A stretch of DNA of 64,000 nucleotides from Streptomyces sp. Je 1-79 (GCF_025195125.1 NZ_JAMGSL010000009.1:67091-131090), one strand, 5' to 3'; positions 8,174 to 18,900 are shown, numbered from the stretch's first letter. Program-made: numbers and translations. Notes: generated by a model not told the origin, from the letters alone.

Positions 8174-8431
8174 ATGCAGGGCACTGTGACGATGTACAGC
8201 ACCACGTGGTGCGGCTACTGCCGTCGGCTGAAGAGCCAGCTGGACCGCGAGGGCATCGCGTACACGGAGATCAACATCGAGCAGGACCCGGAATCGGCCG
8301 CGTACGTGGAGAAGGCCAACGGAGGCAACCAGACGGTGCCGACCGTGCGCGTCCTTCCCACCGCCGGGGGCGGCGAGGTCGTCATGACGAACCCCAGCCT
8401 CGCGCAGGTGAAGCAGGCGCTCAGCGCCTGA
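8174..8431 (+). CDS. mrx: Mycoredoxin (glutaredoxin-like)
   Basis: This 85-residue thioredoxin-fold protein has the redox motif WCGYC (C13, C16) and the cis-Pro TVPTV element. Mycoredoxins use mycothiol to reduce mixed disulfides in actinobacteria. The ATG follows AAGAGGAGCG. A SigR-type promoter lies directly upstream, consistent with induction by disulfide stress, and a strong terminator follows. Confidence 0.93.
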   Translation: MQGTVTMYSTTWCGYCRRLKSQLDREGIAYTEINIEQDPESAAYVEKANGGNQTVPTVRVLPTAGGGEVVMTNPSLAQVKQALSA

Positions 8432-8448
8432 TCGCGAGCGGGTCCCAG

Positions 8449-8486
8449 AGGCCCCGTGACCGGTTTCCGACCGGTCGCGGGGCCTT
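8449..8486 (+). terminator. Rho-independent terminator after mycoredoxin
   Basis: Long GC stem (GGCCCCG plus GACCGGT arms) followed by TTTT. Confidence 0.85.
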
Positions 8487-8633
8487 TTGCGATGATTCAT
8501 CCACGCATACCGGACGGGCCTGTTCCCTCGTGAAGAGCGTCACAGTTGCGATCTTTTGTGCTGCCCGTGACGTCGCCCCTATGCTCTCGTCCCGACCGTG
8601 ATTTGCGGCTGCACATCCAGGTGGGGAAGCCCC

Positions 8634-9746
8634 GTGCTCAACCAGATAGTCCCTGTTGTCAAGACGCCGCGCGAAGCCACAGTCGCGCCGAGCCTCGCAC
8701 CGAGCTCCACGAGCAGAAAGCCCGGACGCCTCTACGTCCTCGACGGCCTCCGCCTCAGCGCGGCGGTCATGGTTGTGATGTACCACTACATGGCGGTGGG
8801 AGGCTGGCCCAGGCCGGTCGCCCAGATCTTCCCCGAGACCTTCCCCGCGGCCTCGTACGGCTACCTCGGGGTCGAGTTCTTCTTCCTCATCAGCGGCTTC
8901 GTCATCTGCATGAGCGCCTGGGGCAGACCCCTGAAGGACTTCTTCGTCTCACGCGTGGTGCGGCTCTATCCCGCGTACTGGTTCGCGGTCATCGCGACCA
9001 GCCTCGCCGTTGCGCTGATACCCGGCGGCCGCCGCCATCTGCCCTGGAACGACATCCTCACCAACCTGACGATGCTCCAGGAGCCGCTGGGGGTCGCCTC
9101 CGTCGACGCGGTCTACTGGACCCTCTTCGCCGAACTCCGCTTCTACCTGCTCTTCGCCCTGCTCGCCTGGTGGGGACTGACGTACCGCAGGGTGCTGCTC
9201 TTCTGCTGCGTCTGGGGCGCGGCCACCATTCTGGTCGCCCCGGCTCCGCCGGGCCCCCTGCGCCTGCTCGTGATGCCCGAGCACAGCTGGTTCTTCATCG
9301 CGGGCATGGCGTTCTACCTCATGTACCGCTTCCGCCCGAACCTGATGCTCTTCGGCATCGTCGGAGTCTGCTACTGCGCCTCGCTGGCGCCGACCATCGA
9401 CAGGTTCAAGCAGCTCACGTTCCTCGGCGACCGGCCGGCCTGGCCCGTCCTCGTCATCCTCGCCGCCTTCTTCGGTGTGATGGCGCTCGTCGCCACCGGG
9501 AAGCTCTCCGGCATGCGGTGGAAGTGGCTTCCGATCGCGGGAGCGCTGACCTACCCGCTGTACCTGCTGCACGAGTTCATCGGCTGGGAGTTCTTCCGCT
9601 ACTTCACCTACGCCACACCGCAGGTCTCGCCGTGGGCGCTGGTCACCGCCGTGTTCCTCGGGATGCTGGTGCTGTCCTACCTGGTGCACCGCCTCGTCGA
9701 GCGGCCGCTCGGCCGGTACCTCAAGCGCGGTCTCGCCCGCATCTGA
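8634..9746 (+). CDS. Acyltransferase-3 family membrane protein
   Basis: About 370 residues with some ten hydrophobic segments. The acyltransferase-3 hallmark at the start of the membrane domain (YVLDGLRLSAAVMVVMYHY: conserved DGxR and His) and GVEFFFLISGFV are present. Such proteins acylate sugars or exported metabolites at the membrane. The GTG at 8634 has GGGGAAG just upstream, and the next hydrophobic domain follows a ~30-residue cytosolic tail. It is a single-gene unit between two terminators. The substrate cannot be told from sequence. Confidence 0.85.
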   Translation: MLNQIVPVVKTPREATVAPSLAPSSTSRKPGRLYVLDGLRLSAAVMVVMYHYMAVGGWPRPVAQIFPETFPAASYGYLGVEFFFLISGFVICMSAWGRPLKDFFVSRVVRLYPAYWFAVIATSLAVALIPGGRRHLPWNDILTNLTMLQEPLGVASVDAVYWTLFAELRFYLLFALLAWWGLTYRRVLLFCCVWGAATILVAPAPPGPLRLLVMPEHSWFFIAGMAFYLMYRFRPNLMLFGIVGVCYCASLAPTIDRFKQLTFLGDRPAWPVLVILAAFFGVMALVATGKLSGMRWKWLPIAGALTYPLYLLHEFIGWEFFRYFTYATPQVSPWALVTAVFLGMLVLSYLVHRLVERPLGRYLKRGLARI

Positions 9747-9759
9747 CGACCGTGCGAGG

Positions 9760-9795
9760 AGCCCCCGTCCGGCGGTGCCGGGCGGGGGCTCTTTT
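9760..9795 (+). terminator. Rho-independent terminator
   Basis: AGCCCCCG stem with an inner CCGGC/GCCGG hairpin, followed by CTCTTTT. It ends the acyltransferase unit. Confidence 0.82.
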
Positions 9796-9834
9796 CGGCC
9801 ATGGAAGCCGGTGGGAGTACAGGTACTCCTGTGA

Positions 9835-10821
9835 TCAGACGACGTCGCCCGGCTTCGGGAGCGGCTTGCCGTACCAGAGCTCGATCAGCCGGGAGGCGAT
9901 CGAGATGCCGTACGGGGGCAGCACCTCGCCGGACTCGAACCCCGCGGCAAGCTCCTCGCGGGAGAACCAGCGGGCCTCGTGGATCTCCTCGCCGTCCACC
10001 TCTATCTCCGAGGAGGTGGCGTGCGCGAAGAAGCCCAGCATCAGGCTGGACGGGAAGGGCCAGGGCTGGCTGGCGACGTACTCGACCTCGCCGACCGTGA
10101 CACCGGCCTCCTCGAAGACCTCGCGCACCACCGACTGCTCGATCGACTCGCCGGGCTCGACGAAGCCCGCCAGGGTCGAGAAACGGCCCTCCGGCCAGTG
10201 GACCTGGCGGCCGAGGAGGGCGCGGTCCTGGTCGTCCGTCACCAGCATGATCACGGCCGGGTCGGTCCGCGGGTAGTGCTCGGCGCCACAGGCCTGGCAG
10301 CGGCGGATGTGCCCCGCGGCCGCGATCACCGTGCGCTCGCCGCAGCGGGAGCAGAAGCGGTGGAGCCGCTGCCAGTTCTCCAGGGCGACCGCGTGCACCA
10401 TCAGGCCCGCGTCCCGAGGCGAGAGCAGCAGACCCGCCTCGCGCAGCCCCGCGGGCCTGGCGGACTGGTCGATGCGACCGGGCAGCGCGTCCTTCTGGAG
10501 GGCGAAGTAGGAGACACCGTCGTCGTCCGTACCCAGGAAGTAGCGGTGGGTCTCGGTGACCGGGGCCTCGAAGGCCGGGGTCATGACGAGTTCCGTACGG
10601 CCGTCGGGGGTGTCGTCGATCAGCACCTGACCGCCCGAGACCACGAAGACGCGGGTCGACGGGTGGCTCCAGGCCGCCGCGAGCCAGGCCTCGTCGAGAC
10701 GGTGGTGGGCGGCGCGGTCGATGCCGCTCGGCGCGGTGAGCGAGATCGGCCGGTCCGCGAACTGGCTGTTCAAGGTGGACACAGGTACTTCCAACTCCCC
10801 CGGATCGTTGTGTGGGTTCAT
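9835..10821 (-). CDS. nudC: NAD(+) diphosphatase / RNA de-NADding hydrolase NudC
   Basis: A 328-residue Nudix protein with the Cys4 zinc ribbon (FCSRCG...CQACG), a complete Nudix box (GFVEPGESIEQSVVREVFEE) and the SQPWPFPSS motif that identifies the NudC subfamily, which hydrolyses NAD(H) to NMN and AMP and removes NAD caps from RNA. The ATG at 10821 overlaps the stop of the M20 peptidase gene (ATGA), indicating coupling. A GTG at 10782 with a GGAAG site is an alternative. Confidence 0.93.
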   Translation of the reverse strand: MNPHNDPGELEVPVSTLNSQFADRPISLTAPSGIDRAAHHRLDEAWLAAAWSHPSTRVFVVSGGQVLIDDTPDGRTELVMTPAFEAPVTETHRYFLGTDDDGVSYFALQKDALPGRIDQSARPAGLREAGLLLSPRDAGLMVHAVALENWQRLHRFCSRCGERTVIAAAGHIRRCQACGAEHYPRTDPAVIMLVTDDQDRALLGRQVHWPEGRFSTLAGFVEPGESIEQSVVREVFEEAGVTVGEVEYVASQPWPFPSSLMLGFFAHATSSEIEVDGEEIHEARWFSREELAAGFESGEVLPPYGISIASRLIELWYGKPLPKPGDVV

Positions 10822-12251
10822 CGCGCGGCGGTGTGCAGGGCGGCGGGCAGGTCGCCCCAGAGGTGGGCCGCCGTCTCGACGCCCTTGAGGAGGAGATCGA
10901 GCTCGATCTTCTCGTTGGGGGCGTGCCAGCCGTCGGACGGCACGGAGATGCCGAGGAACAGCACCGGCGCGCCCAGGACGTCCTGGAGGTCGGCGGCGGG
11001 GCCCGAGCCGCCCTCGCGGGTGTAGCGGACCTTGGCTCCGTCGAAGGCGCGGCTCATCGCGCCGGCGACCGCCTTGAGGGCCGGGTGGTCCAGCGGCGTG
11101 AGGCAGGGCCGGGTCGGGGCGCCGAAGACGATCTCGTACCGGATGCCGGCGGGGACACGGGCGGCGAGCCAGTCCCGTACGGCGAGCTCGATCTTGTCCG
11201 GGTCCTGGCCGGCGACCAGCCGGAAGGAGAGCTTCAGCTGGGCGGAGGCGGGGACGATCGTCTTGCCGCCGGGGCCCTGGTAGCCGCCGCCGATGCCGTT
11301 GACCTCGGCGGTCGGGCGGGCCCAGACGCGCTCCAGGGTCGAGTGGCCCGCCTCACCGAGGGTGCCGTGGGACTTGGCGGTGGTCAGCCAGGCGGCCTCG
11401 TCGAAGGGCAGCTCGGCGACGAGGGCGCGCTCGGCGTCGGAGAGCTCGGTGACGCCCTCGTAGAAGCCGGGGATGGCGACCCGCTCGTCCTCGTCGTGCA
11501 GGGCGGCGACCAGGCGTCCGGCGACGGTGGCCGGGTTGGGCACGGCGCCGCCGAAGGAACCGGAGTGGATGTCCTGGTCGGGGCCGAAGAGCGCGATCTC
11601 GCAGTCCGCGACGCCGCGCATGCCGGTGCAGACCGTCGGGGTCTCCTCGGACCACATGCCGGTGTCGGAGACGATCACGGCGTCGGCGGCGAGCCGGTCC
11701 GCCCGGGCCTCGACGAGGGCCCGGAAGTGCGGCGAGCCGGACTCCTCCTCGCCCTCGACGAGCAGCTTGAGGTTGACGGCGGGCGCGGTGCGGCCGGTCG
11801 CGGCGAGGTGGGCACGGACACCGAGGGTGTGGAAGAGGACCTGGCCCTTGTCGTCGGCGGCACCGCGCGCGTACATCCGGCCTTCGGTGACGTGCGGCTC
11901 GAAGGGGTCGGTGTGCCAGCCGTCCTCGCGGGCGGCGGGCTGGACGTCGTGGTGCCCGTAGACGAGCACCGTCGGGGCGTCCGGGTCGCCGGAGGGCCAC
12001 TCGGCGAAGACGGCCGGTGCGCCGTCCGTCTCCCAGACCTCGACCGTGGGGAAGCCCGTCCCGGACAGCTTGTCGGCGAGCCACCGCGCACTGCGCCGGA
12101 CGTCCTCCGCGTGAGCCGGCTGCGCCGACACGGAGGGGATGCGCAACCAGGCCACGAGGTCGTCGAGGAAGGCGGCGCGGTGCTGCTCGATGTACGCGCG
12201 CACTGCCTGGGTACGTACGGTCTGGACGGCGCTGTCCGGGGTCTCGCTCAT
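10818..12251 (-). CDS. M20 family dipeptidase
   Basis: A 477-residue zinc peptidase with the M20 metal-site motifs: YGHHDVQP, ARGAADDKGQ, EGEEESGS, SDTGMW and the dimerisation-domain DIHSGSFGG. The arrangement fits the carnosinase-like/DapE-related M20 dipeptidases acting in the cytosol. It starts 10 bp after adnB ends and overlaps nudC, so it may be read through from adnAB. Confidence 0.9.
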   Translation of the reverse strand: MSETPDSAVQTVRTQAVRAYIEQHRAAFLDDLVAWLRIPSVSAQPAHAEDVRRSARWLADKLSGTGFPTVEVWETDGAPAVFAEWPSGDPDAPTVLVYGHHDVQPAAREDGWHTDPFEPHVTEGRMYARGAADDKGQVLFHTLGVRAHLAATGRTAPAVNLKLLVEGEEESGSPHFRALVEARADRLAADAVIVSDTGMWSEETPTVCTGMRGVADCEIALFGPDQDIHSGSFGGAVPNPATVAGRLVAALHDEDERVAIPGFYEGVTELSDAERALVAELPFDEAAWLTTAKSHGTLGEAGHSTLERVWARPTAEVNGIGGGYQGPGGKTIVPASAQLKLSFRLVAGQDPDKIELAVRDWLAARVPAGIRYEIVFGAPTRPCLTPLDHPALKAVAGAMSRAFDGAKVRYTREGGSGPAADLQDVLGAPVLFLGISVPSDGWHAPNEKIELDLLLKGVETAAHLWGDLPAALHTAAR

Positions 12252-12261
12252 GCTCCTGAGC

Positions 12262-15200
12262 CTATCCGGCGCCCGGGGTGCCCCCGCCCAGCAGGATCCC
12301 CTCCAGCTCGGCACGGCCGGGGAGTGCGCGGGGGCGGACGACCTCACCCGTACGGACGTAGACGAAGGCCGCGGTGATGTCGTCGGGGTCGAGGCCGTGC
12401 TGCTCGGCCCAGGCGAGGCGGTAGACGGCCAGCTGGAGGGGGTCGGCGGTGCGGAGGTGGCTGGTCTTCCAGTCGACGATCTCGTACGCGCCGGTGTCCG
12501 GGTCGCGGTAGACGGCGTCGATCCTGCCGCGGACGACCCGGCCCGCGAGGGAGAGGTGGACGGGCACCTCGACGCGGTACGGGGTGCGGTGGGCGTACGG
12601 GGTGAGGGCGAAGGCGTCCTTGAGCGCGTCGAGGTCACGCTCGTCGGCGATCTCCGGTTCGCCGGCGAACTCCTCGCCGCCGGGGAGCTCGTCCGGGCCG
12701 AGCATGGGGAGCGGGAGCTCCTCGAACCGCGACTCCACCCACGCGTGGAACCGGGTCCCGCGCCGGGCGGCCGGCTGCGGCGGCCGGGGCATGGGGCGGG
12801 CCAGGTCCTGGGCGAAGCCGTCGGGGTCGGCGGCGAGGCGGAGGACCTGGGAGGCGGAGAGGTAGGCGGGCAGGAGGACGTCGCGGGTGGTGGCGCGGGC
12901 GCGCCGCAGTTCGGTGGTGAGAGCGGTGAGGTCGCGGTCCCAGGACGCGATCGTCTTCCTGTCCTCGGGGGTGAGGTCGTCCTGGGGGGCCCGCGGGGCG
13001 GGGAGCTCGTCGGCCAGGGGCGCGTCGGCGAGAGGCGCGTCGGCCGGGGGCTCGTCGGCCGGGGGTTCGTCGGCCCACGGGGGCTCGTCGTCCCAGAGAG
13101 GTTCCTCGTCGGGCCAGAGGTCCTCGGGGTCCTGGGGTGCGGGACCTTGTGCGGGCAGCGCGTCCGTGGCGTCGTGCGCCGTCGTTCCGCCCCGCGCCGC
13201 GACGGCCCACAAGGCCGCTTCGACCGCGGCCGCCGCCCTGCGGCGCCGTACGAACGACTCGGGGTCCAGTGGAAGTGGCCAGGCCTCGTCCGGGCGGTTG
13301 TCGTCGAGGGACGGGTTCTCCGTGCCCTTCTCCGGTTCGTCCGCCCAGGCCTCGATCTCGCCGAACCCGGCCGCACAGTGGTCGTACAGGGCGTGGAGGA
13401 AGTCCGAGGGGCCTCGGGGCTTCTTCTGGGCCGGTCCCCACCAGTGGGCGGAGCCGAGGAGGAGGGAGCGGGGGCGGGTGAGCGTCACGTAGCCGAGGCG
13501 GAGCTCCTCGGTGTGCTGGTGGTCGCGCATCTCCTCCTTGAACGCCTTCAGGGAGGCCGCGTCCCAGGTGCCGATCTCCGGCAGGGTCGCGGCGTCGCCG
13601 CGCAGGGCGTGCGGCAGCACCTGTGGCTGGGAGGTCCACGACTCGCGTGACCTGGTGCTGGGGAACTGGGCGGAGACCAGGCCGGGGACCGCCACGACGT
13701 CCCACTCCAGGCCCTTGGACTTGTGTGCCGTGAGGACCTTGACCGTGTTCTCGCCGCCCGGAAGCGCGTTGTCGAGGCCCTTCTCGTACTGCGCGGCGGT
13801 GCGCAGGAAGCCGAGGAAGGCCAGCAGCGTCGCCTCGCCGTCCAGGGAGGCGAAACCGGCCGCGATGTCGAGGAAGTTCGACAGGGTCTCGCGGCGCCTG
13901 GCGGCGAGCGCGCGCGGGGAGGCGGAGAGCTCGACCTCCAGGCCCGTGGTGGCGAGGACCCGGTGGAGGACGTCCATGAGGGGGTCGGCGAGCGAGGAGC
14001 GCAGGGACCGCAGCTCGGCGGCGAGCCGGGCGAAGCGGACGCGGGCCTCCGCCGAGAACGGCAGGCCGTCGTCCTCCCCGCCGGAGTCGAGGAAGGTGTC
14101 GAGCGCGTCGGCGAGCGAGACGACCTCGGCCGGGTCGACGCCCTCGACGGCCGCCGCGAGCCGCTGGTCGGTGTCGGCGGCGTCGTCGTCCCCGCCCCGC
14201 TCCCGGTGGACGAGCAGCCGGGCACGGCGGCCCAGGAGGGCCAGGTCGCGGGGGCCGATGCGCCAGCGGGGGCCGGTCAGAAGGCGCACCAGGGAGGCGT
14301 TGGCCCCGGGATCCTGGAGGACCTCGCAGACGGCGACCAGGTCGGCGATCTCGGGGAGGTGGAGCAGCCCCGAGAGGCCGACGACCTCGACGGGTACGTC
14401 ACGGGCGACCAGCGCGGCCTGGATGGCGGGGAAGTCGGTCGCGGTCCTGCACAGGACAGCGATCTCGCCGGGTTCCTTGCCCGTACGGACCAGGTGGGCG
14501 AGGGAGTCGGCGAGCCAGTCGATCTCCTCGGCGTGGGTGGGGAGGAGGGCGATCCGTACCGAGCCGTCGCGCTCCGCGCCGGGCGCGGGGCGCAGCGCCT
14601 CCACGCCCGCGTGCATGGCCCGCAGGGGCGTGGCGAGGCCGTTGGCGAGGTCGAGGAGGCGGCCGCCGCTGCGCCGGTTCTCGGAGAGCGCGTGGCGGGT
14701 GGCGGGACGGCCGTCCTCGTACGGGAAGTGGGCGGGGAAGTCGTCCAGGTTGGCGACGGAGGCGCCGCGCCAGCCGTAGATGGCCTGGCAGGGGTCGCCG
14801 ACCGCGGTCACGGCGTGCCCGGTGCCCCCGCCGAACAGTCCGGAGAGCAGCAGCCGCTGGGCGACGGACGTGTCCTGGTACTCGTCGAGCAGCACCACGC
14901 GGAACTCGTCGCGCAGGATCGCGCCGACCTCCGGGCGCGTGGTGGCGAGCTCGGCGGAGAGCGCGATCTGGTCGCCGAAGTCGAGCAGGTCGCGGGAGCG
15001 CTTGGCGGCGCGGTAGCGGACCACGAGGTCGAGCAGTTCGCGGCGGGAGGTAGCCGTCTCGGGGACCTTGCGCAGGTCGGCGTTGGTGAGCTTGGCCCGG
15101 GAGAGCGCGTCGAGGAGCTCGGAGTCGTACGCCCTCAGCTCCTCGGGCCGTACGAGGTGTTCGGCGAGCTCGGCGTCGAGGGCGAGGAGGTCGCTGACGA

Positions 15201-15696
15201 GGGTCGGGAAGGACTTGGTGAGCGCCGGGTACGGTCCGGGCGCCTCGCGCAGCACGCGCGCGGCGAGCTGGTAGCGGGTGGCGTCGGCGAGGAGCCGGGA
15301 GGTGGGCTCCAGGCCGATGCGCAGGCCGTGGTCGGTCAGCAGCTGTCCGGCGAAGGCGTGGTACGTGGAGATGCGGGGCTCGCCCGGGGGGTTCTCCGGG
15401 TCGATGACGTCGGGGTCCGTCACGCCGGCCCGGACGAGGGCGGTGCGGACGCGTTCGGCGAGCTCGCCGGCGGCCTTGTTGGTGAACGTCAGGCCGAGGA
15501 CCTGTTCGGGCGCGACCTGGCCCGTGCCGACCAGCCAGACCACCCGGGCGGCCATCACCGTCGTCTTGCCGGAACCGGCTCCGGCCACGATGACCTGCGG
15601 GGCGGGCGGCGCGATGATGCAGGCCGTCTGCTCCGGGGTGAACGGGATGCCGAGGAGCTCCTTGAGCTGCTCGGGGTCGGTGATGCGTGCGGTCAC
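12262..15696 (-). CDS. adnB: AdnB-like helicase-nuclease subunit
   Basis: This 1144-residue protein joins a UvrD-type motor (Walker A AGAGSGKTT at about 38-46; LLDEYQDTS; GDPCQAIYGWRGA) to a C-terminal RecB-type nuclease (GRIDAVY, IVDWKTS, QLAVYRLA). A long Glu/Ala/Pro acidic linker with repeated ADEPPADEP-like units precedes the nuclease. AdnAB replaces RecBCD in actinobacteria for resecting double-strand breaks. The GTG at 15696 was chosen because the protein similarity begins there; upstream codons are repeat-derived. It is the second gene of the adnA-adnB pair. Confidence 0.92.
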   Translation of the reverse strand: MTARITDPEQLKELLGIPFTPEQTACIIAPPAPQVIVAGAGSGKTTVMAARVVWLVGTGQVAPEQVLGLTFTNKAAGELAERVRTALVRAGVTDPDVIDPENPPGEPRISTYHAFAGQLLTDHGLRIGLEPTSRLLADATRYQLAARVLREAPGPYPALTKSFPTLVSDLLALDAELAEHLVRPEELRAYDSELLDALSRAKLTNADLRKVPETATSRRELLDLVVRYRAAKRSRDLLDFGDQIALSAELATTRPEVGAILRDEFRVVLLDEYQDTSVAQRLLLSGLFGGGTGHAVTAVGDPCQAIYGWRGASVANLDDFPAHFPYEDGRPATRHALSENRRSGGRLLDLANGLATPLRAMHAGVEALRPAPGAERDGSVRIALLPTHAEEIDWLADSLAHLVRTGKEPGEIAVLCRTATDFPAIQAALVARDVPVEVVGLSGLLHLPEIADLVAVCEVLQDPGANASLVRLLTGPRWRIGPRDLALLGRRARLLVHRERGGDDDAADTDQRLAAAVEGVDPAEVVSLADALDTFLDSGGEDDGLPFSAEARVRFARLAAELRSLRSSLADPLMDVLHRVLATTGLEVELSASPRALAARRRETLSNFLDIAAGFASLDGEATLLAFLGFLRTAAQYEKGLDNALPGGENTVKVLTAHKSKGLEWDVVAVPGLVSAQFPSTRSRESWTSQPQVLPHALRGDAATLPEIGTWDAASLKAFKEEMRDHQHTEELRLGYVTLTRPRSLLLGSAHWWGPAQKKPRGPSDFLHALYDHCAAGFGEIEAWADEPEKGTENPSLDDNRPDEAWPLPLDPESFVRRRRAAAAVEAALWAVAARGGTTAHDATDALPAQGPAPQDPEDLWPDEEPLWDDEPPWADEPPADEPPADAPLADAPLADELPAPRAPQDDLTPEDRKTIASWDRDLTALTTELRRARATTRDVLLPAYLSASQVLRLAADPDGFAQDLARPMPRPPQPAARRGTRFHAWVESRFEELPLPMLGPDELPGGEEFAGEPEIADERDLDALKDAFALTPYAHRTPYRVEVPVHLSLAGRVVRGRIDAVYRDPDTGAYEIVDWKTSHLRTADPLQLAVYRLAWAEQHGLDPDDITAAFVYVRTGEVVRPRALPGRAELEGILLGGGTPGAG

Positions 15697-15730
15697 CCCA
15701 AAGAGGCTAACGGGGACCACCGACAGCGCC

Positions 15731-15846
15731 GACCATCGCGACCCGCGGGCGACCATCGCCGTCCGCGGGCGACCATCGCCGTCCGTGGGCGGTCTCACGC
15801 GCGCGTGGGCCGTACGGGCCGCGGGCGGTCCCACGCGCGCGTGCCC
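15731..15846. repeat. Three 20-bp tandem repeats plus paired palindromes between adnA and adnB
   Basis: Units at 15731, 15751 and 15771 share GACCATCGCCGTCCGCGGGC with 1-3 differences. They run into two copies of a 20-bp element (15791-15810 and 15827-15846) each centred on the 12-bp palindrome CACGCGCGCGTG. Confidence 0.85.
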
Positions 15847-15904
15847 GGGTCCGGCCTGGTGGGGTCCACCGTCTCGTCCGCGGGCGGTACGAAGAAGGCG
15901 CGCG

Positions 15905-18900
15905 TCACTCCACGATGTGGCGGCCCTCCGGCTGGGCGCTGCACGACGACCGGAAGGTGCAGTGGGTGCAGTGCTGGCCGGTGGTGGGGGTGAAGCGCTC
16001 GTCGAGGACCCTGCCTGCCGCGGTGGCCAACAGGTCGCCGACCCACTCCCCCGCCAGGGGTTCCTGGGCCTGCACCTTCGGGAGCGCGTCCCCGCCCTCC
16101 TTCTTCGGGGCGGGCTGGCGCAGCTGGACGAGTTCGGCGCCGCCGGGGTCGGGGCGCCGGCCGTCGAAGACCTCGTCCAGGGCTCCTTCGCGTACCGCGA
16201 GCTGGTAGACGGCGAGCTGGGGATGGTGCGCGACCTCGTCCTTGGTGGGCGCGGACTTGCCGGTCTTGAAGTCGACGACGTACGCGCGGCCGTGCTCGTC
16301 GGTCTCCACGCGGTCCATGGAGCCGCGGATCCGTACCTCGTACGCCCCGGCTTCGAGGGTCACGTCGAAGTCGTGCTCGGTGGCTGCGGGGGTGCGCCCG
16401 CCACGGTCCATGACGTGCCAGCGCAGGAAGCGTTCGAGCGCCACGCGCGCGTGCTCCTTCTCCTGCGCGGACTTCCAGGGGGCCTCGAAGGCGAGCGCGT
16501 CCCAGACCGAGTCGAGGCGCGCCATGAGGACGTCGAGGTCGGCGGGGGTGCGGCCGGAGGCGACCTCGTCGGCGAGGACGTGGACGACGTTGCCGAAGCC
16601 CTGGGCGGCGGTGGCCGGGGCGGCGGCCTTGACCTCGCGGCCGAGGAACCACTGGAGCGCGCAGGTGTTGGCGAGCTGGTCGAGCGCCGATCCGGAGAGG
16701 GCGACGGGGTGGTCCCGGTCGCGGAGCGGTACCCGGCTGCGGGTGGGCTCGAACAGGCCCCACCAGCGGTCCGGGTGGGCGGCCGGCACGAGCGGCTGGC
16801 CCTCGTCGTCGGTGAGCGCGGCGAGCTGGGCGAGGCGCTGTGCGGCGGCGTCGCGGAGCGCGTCGGAGGCGGCCGGGTCGACGGTGGTGGCGCGCAGTTC
16901 GGCGACGAGCGCGGCCACGGCGAGGGGGCGGCGGGGACGGCCGGAGACGTCCTTGGGCGTGGTGCCCAGTTCGGTCAGGAAGCGGGAGGGCTGGTCGCCG
17001 TCGTCGGCGGGGGTCTTCACGGCGGTGACGACGAGCCGGTCGCGGGCGCGGGTGGCGGCGACGTAGAAGAGGCGGCGCTCCTCGGCGAGGAGGGCGCCGG
17101 GGGTGAGGGGTTCGGCGAGGCCGTCGCGGCCGATGCGGTCGGCCTCCAGGAGGGAACCGCGGCGGCGCAGGTCGGGCCAGAGGCCCTCCTGGACGCCGGC
17201 GACGACGACGAGGCTCCATTCGAGGCCCTTGGAGCGGTGGGCGGTCATGAGGCGGACTGCGTCGGGGCGGGACTGGCGCTTGGAGAGGGTGTCGGCGGCG
17301 ATGTCCTGGGCGTCGAGCTCTTCGAGGAAGTTCAGGGCGCCGCGGCCGCCGACGCGGTCCTCGGCGCGGGCGGCGGTCTCGAAGAGGGCGCAGACGGCGT
17401 CGAGGTCACGGTCGGCGTTGCGGCCCGCCGCGCCGCCGCGGAGCGCGGCGCGCTCCAGCCGGCCGGGCCAGGGGGTGCCGTTCCAGAGCAGCCAGAGGGC
17501 CTCTTCGGCGGTGCCGCCGGCGGCGAGGCGGTTGCGGGCCTGCCGGAGCAGTTCGCCGAGCCGCCTGGCGCCACGGGCGTACGACTGGTCGTGCGCGACG
17601 AGCCGCTCGGGCTCGGCGAGCGCGCGGGCGAGCAGGACGTCGGAGGGCGGCGGCACCTTGTTGCCGCCGGCCCGCTCCTCGTCCCGCAGGGCGCGCCCGA
17701 GCCGCCGCAGATCGGCCGGGTCCATGGCCGCGAGGGGCGAGGCGAGGAGGGAGAGCGCGGTCTCGGTGTCGAGCAGGTCGGCGCCGACCGGGGCGGTCTC
17801 GGTGTCGAGCAGGTCGGCGCCGACCGGGGCGGTCTCGGTGGCGGACTGCTGCCCGCCCCCTTCGGGGCCGGCGGCCTCCGTCACGTCGTCCGTCGCCGCA
17901 TCCCCCGCCCCGTCCGTCACGTGCCTCCCGTCCGTCACGTGCCCGGCCGGTGTCGCTGCCGTGCGGAGGGCCAGGAGCAGGGGGGCGACCGCCGGTTCGT
18001 GGCGGAGCGGAGTGTCGGCCGTGTCGGTCTCCAGGGGGACACCGGCGGAGGTGAGGGCGCGGCGGAGTGCGGGGACGGAGGTCGTCGCGCGGACCAGGAC
18101 CGCCATGTCGTGCCAGGGGACGCCGTCCTCCAGATGCGCCCGGCGCAGGAGGTCGGCGATGTTGTCGGACTCCGTGGAGGCGGTGGGGTACGTGAAGACC
18201 TCCAGCCGGCCCCCGTCGCGCACCGCCGCCAGGTCGCGGTGCGCACGGACCTTGTCGGCGGGCAGCCGTGGCAACGGCATGCGCCGGGTGAGTTCGCGGG
18301 TCGCGCGCAGCAGCTCCGCGCCCGAGCGCCGGGAGCGCGTCAGGACCCGGACCTGCGCCGGCCGCCCGTCCGGGCCCGCGAACGTGTCGGGGAAGTCGAG
18401 GATGCCGTTCACGTCGGCGCCCCGGAACGCGTAGATCGACTGGTCCGGGTCGCCGAAGGCGACCACCGTCCTCCCGCCCCCCGCCAGCGCCCGCAGCAGC
18501 CGCACCTGGGCCGGGTCCGTGTCCTGGTACTCGTCCACGAAGACCGCGTCGTAGTCGGGCAGCGTCGTCCGCTCCGAGAGCAGCACCGCCCGGTGCACCA
18601 GCTCCGTGTAGTCGAGCACCCCCTGGAGGTCCAGGACGTCCAGGTACTCCGCCAGGAAGCCGGCCGCCGCCTTCCAGTCCGGCCGCCCCACCCGCTGGGC
18701 GAACTCCGCCAGCGACCGCGGCCCGAGGCCCAGCTCACGGGAGCGCGCGAGGACGGCCCGTACCTCGTCGGCGAAACCACGCGTGGTCAGGCAGGCCCTC
18801 AGCTCGTCGGGCCACCGGATCATGCCGGCCAGCCCCGACTTCTCCAGGTCGAGCTGGCCCGCGAGAAGCTCCCGTACGAAGAGGTCCTGCTCGGGTCCGG

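Noticed and set aside
5778..8189. 803-codon open frame on the plus strand over uvrD2
   Set aside because: Complement of a helicase with intact motifs; no domain and biased composition.
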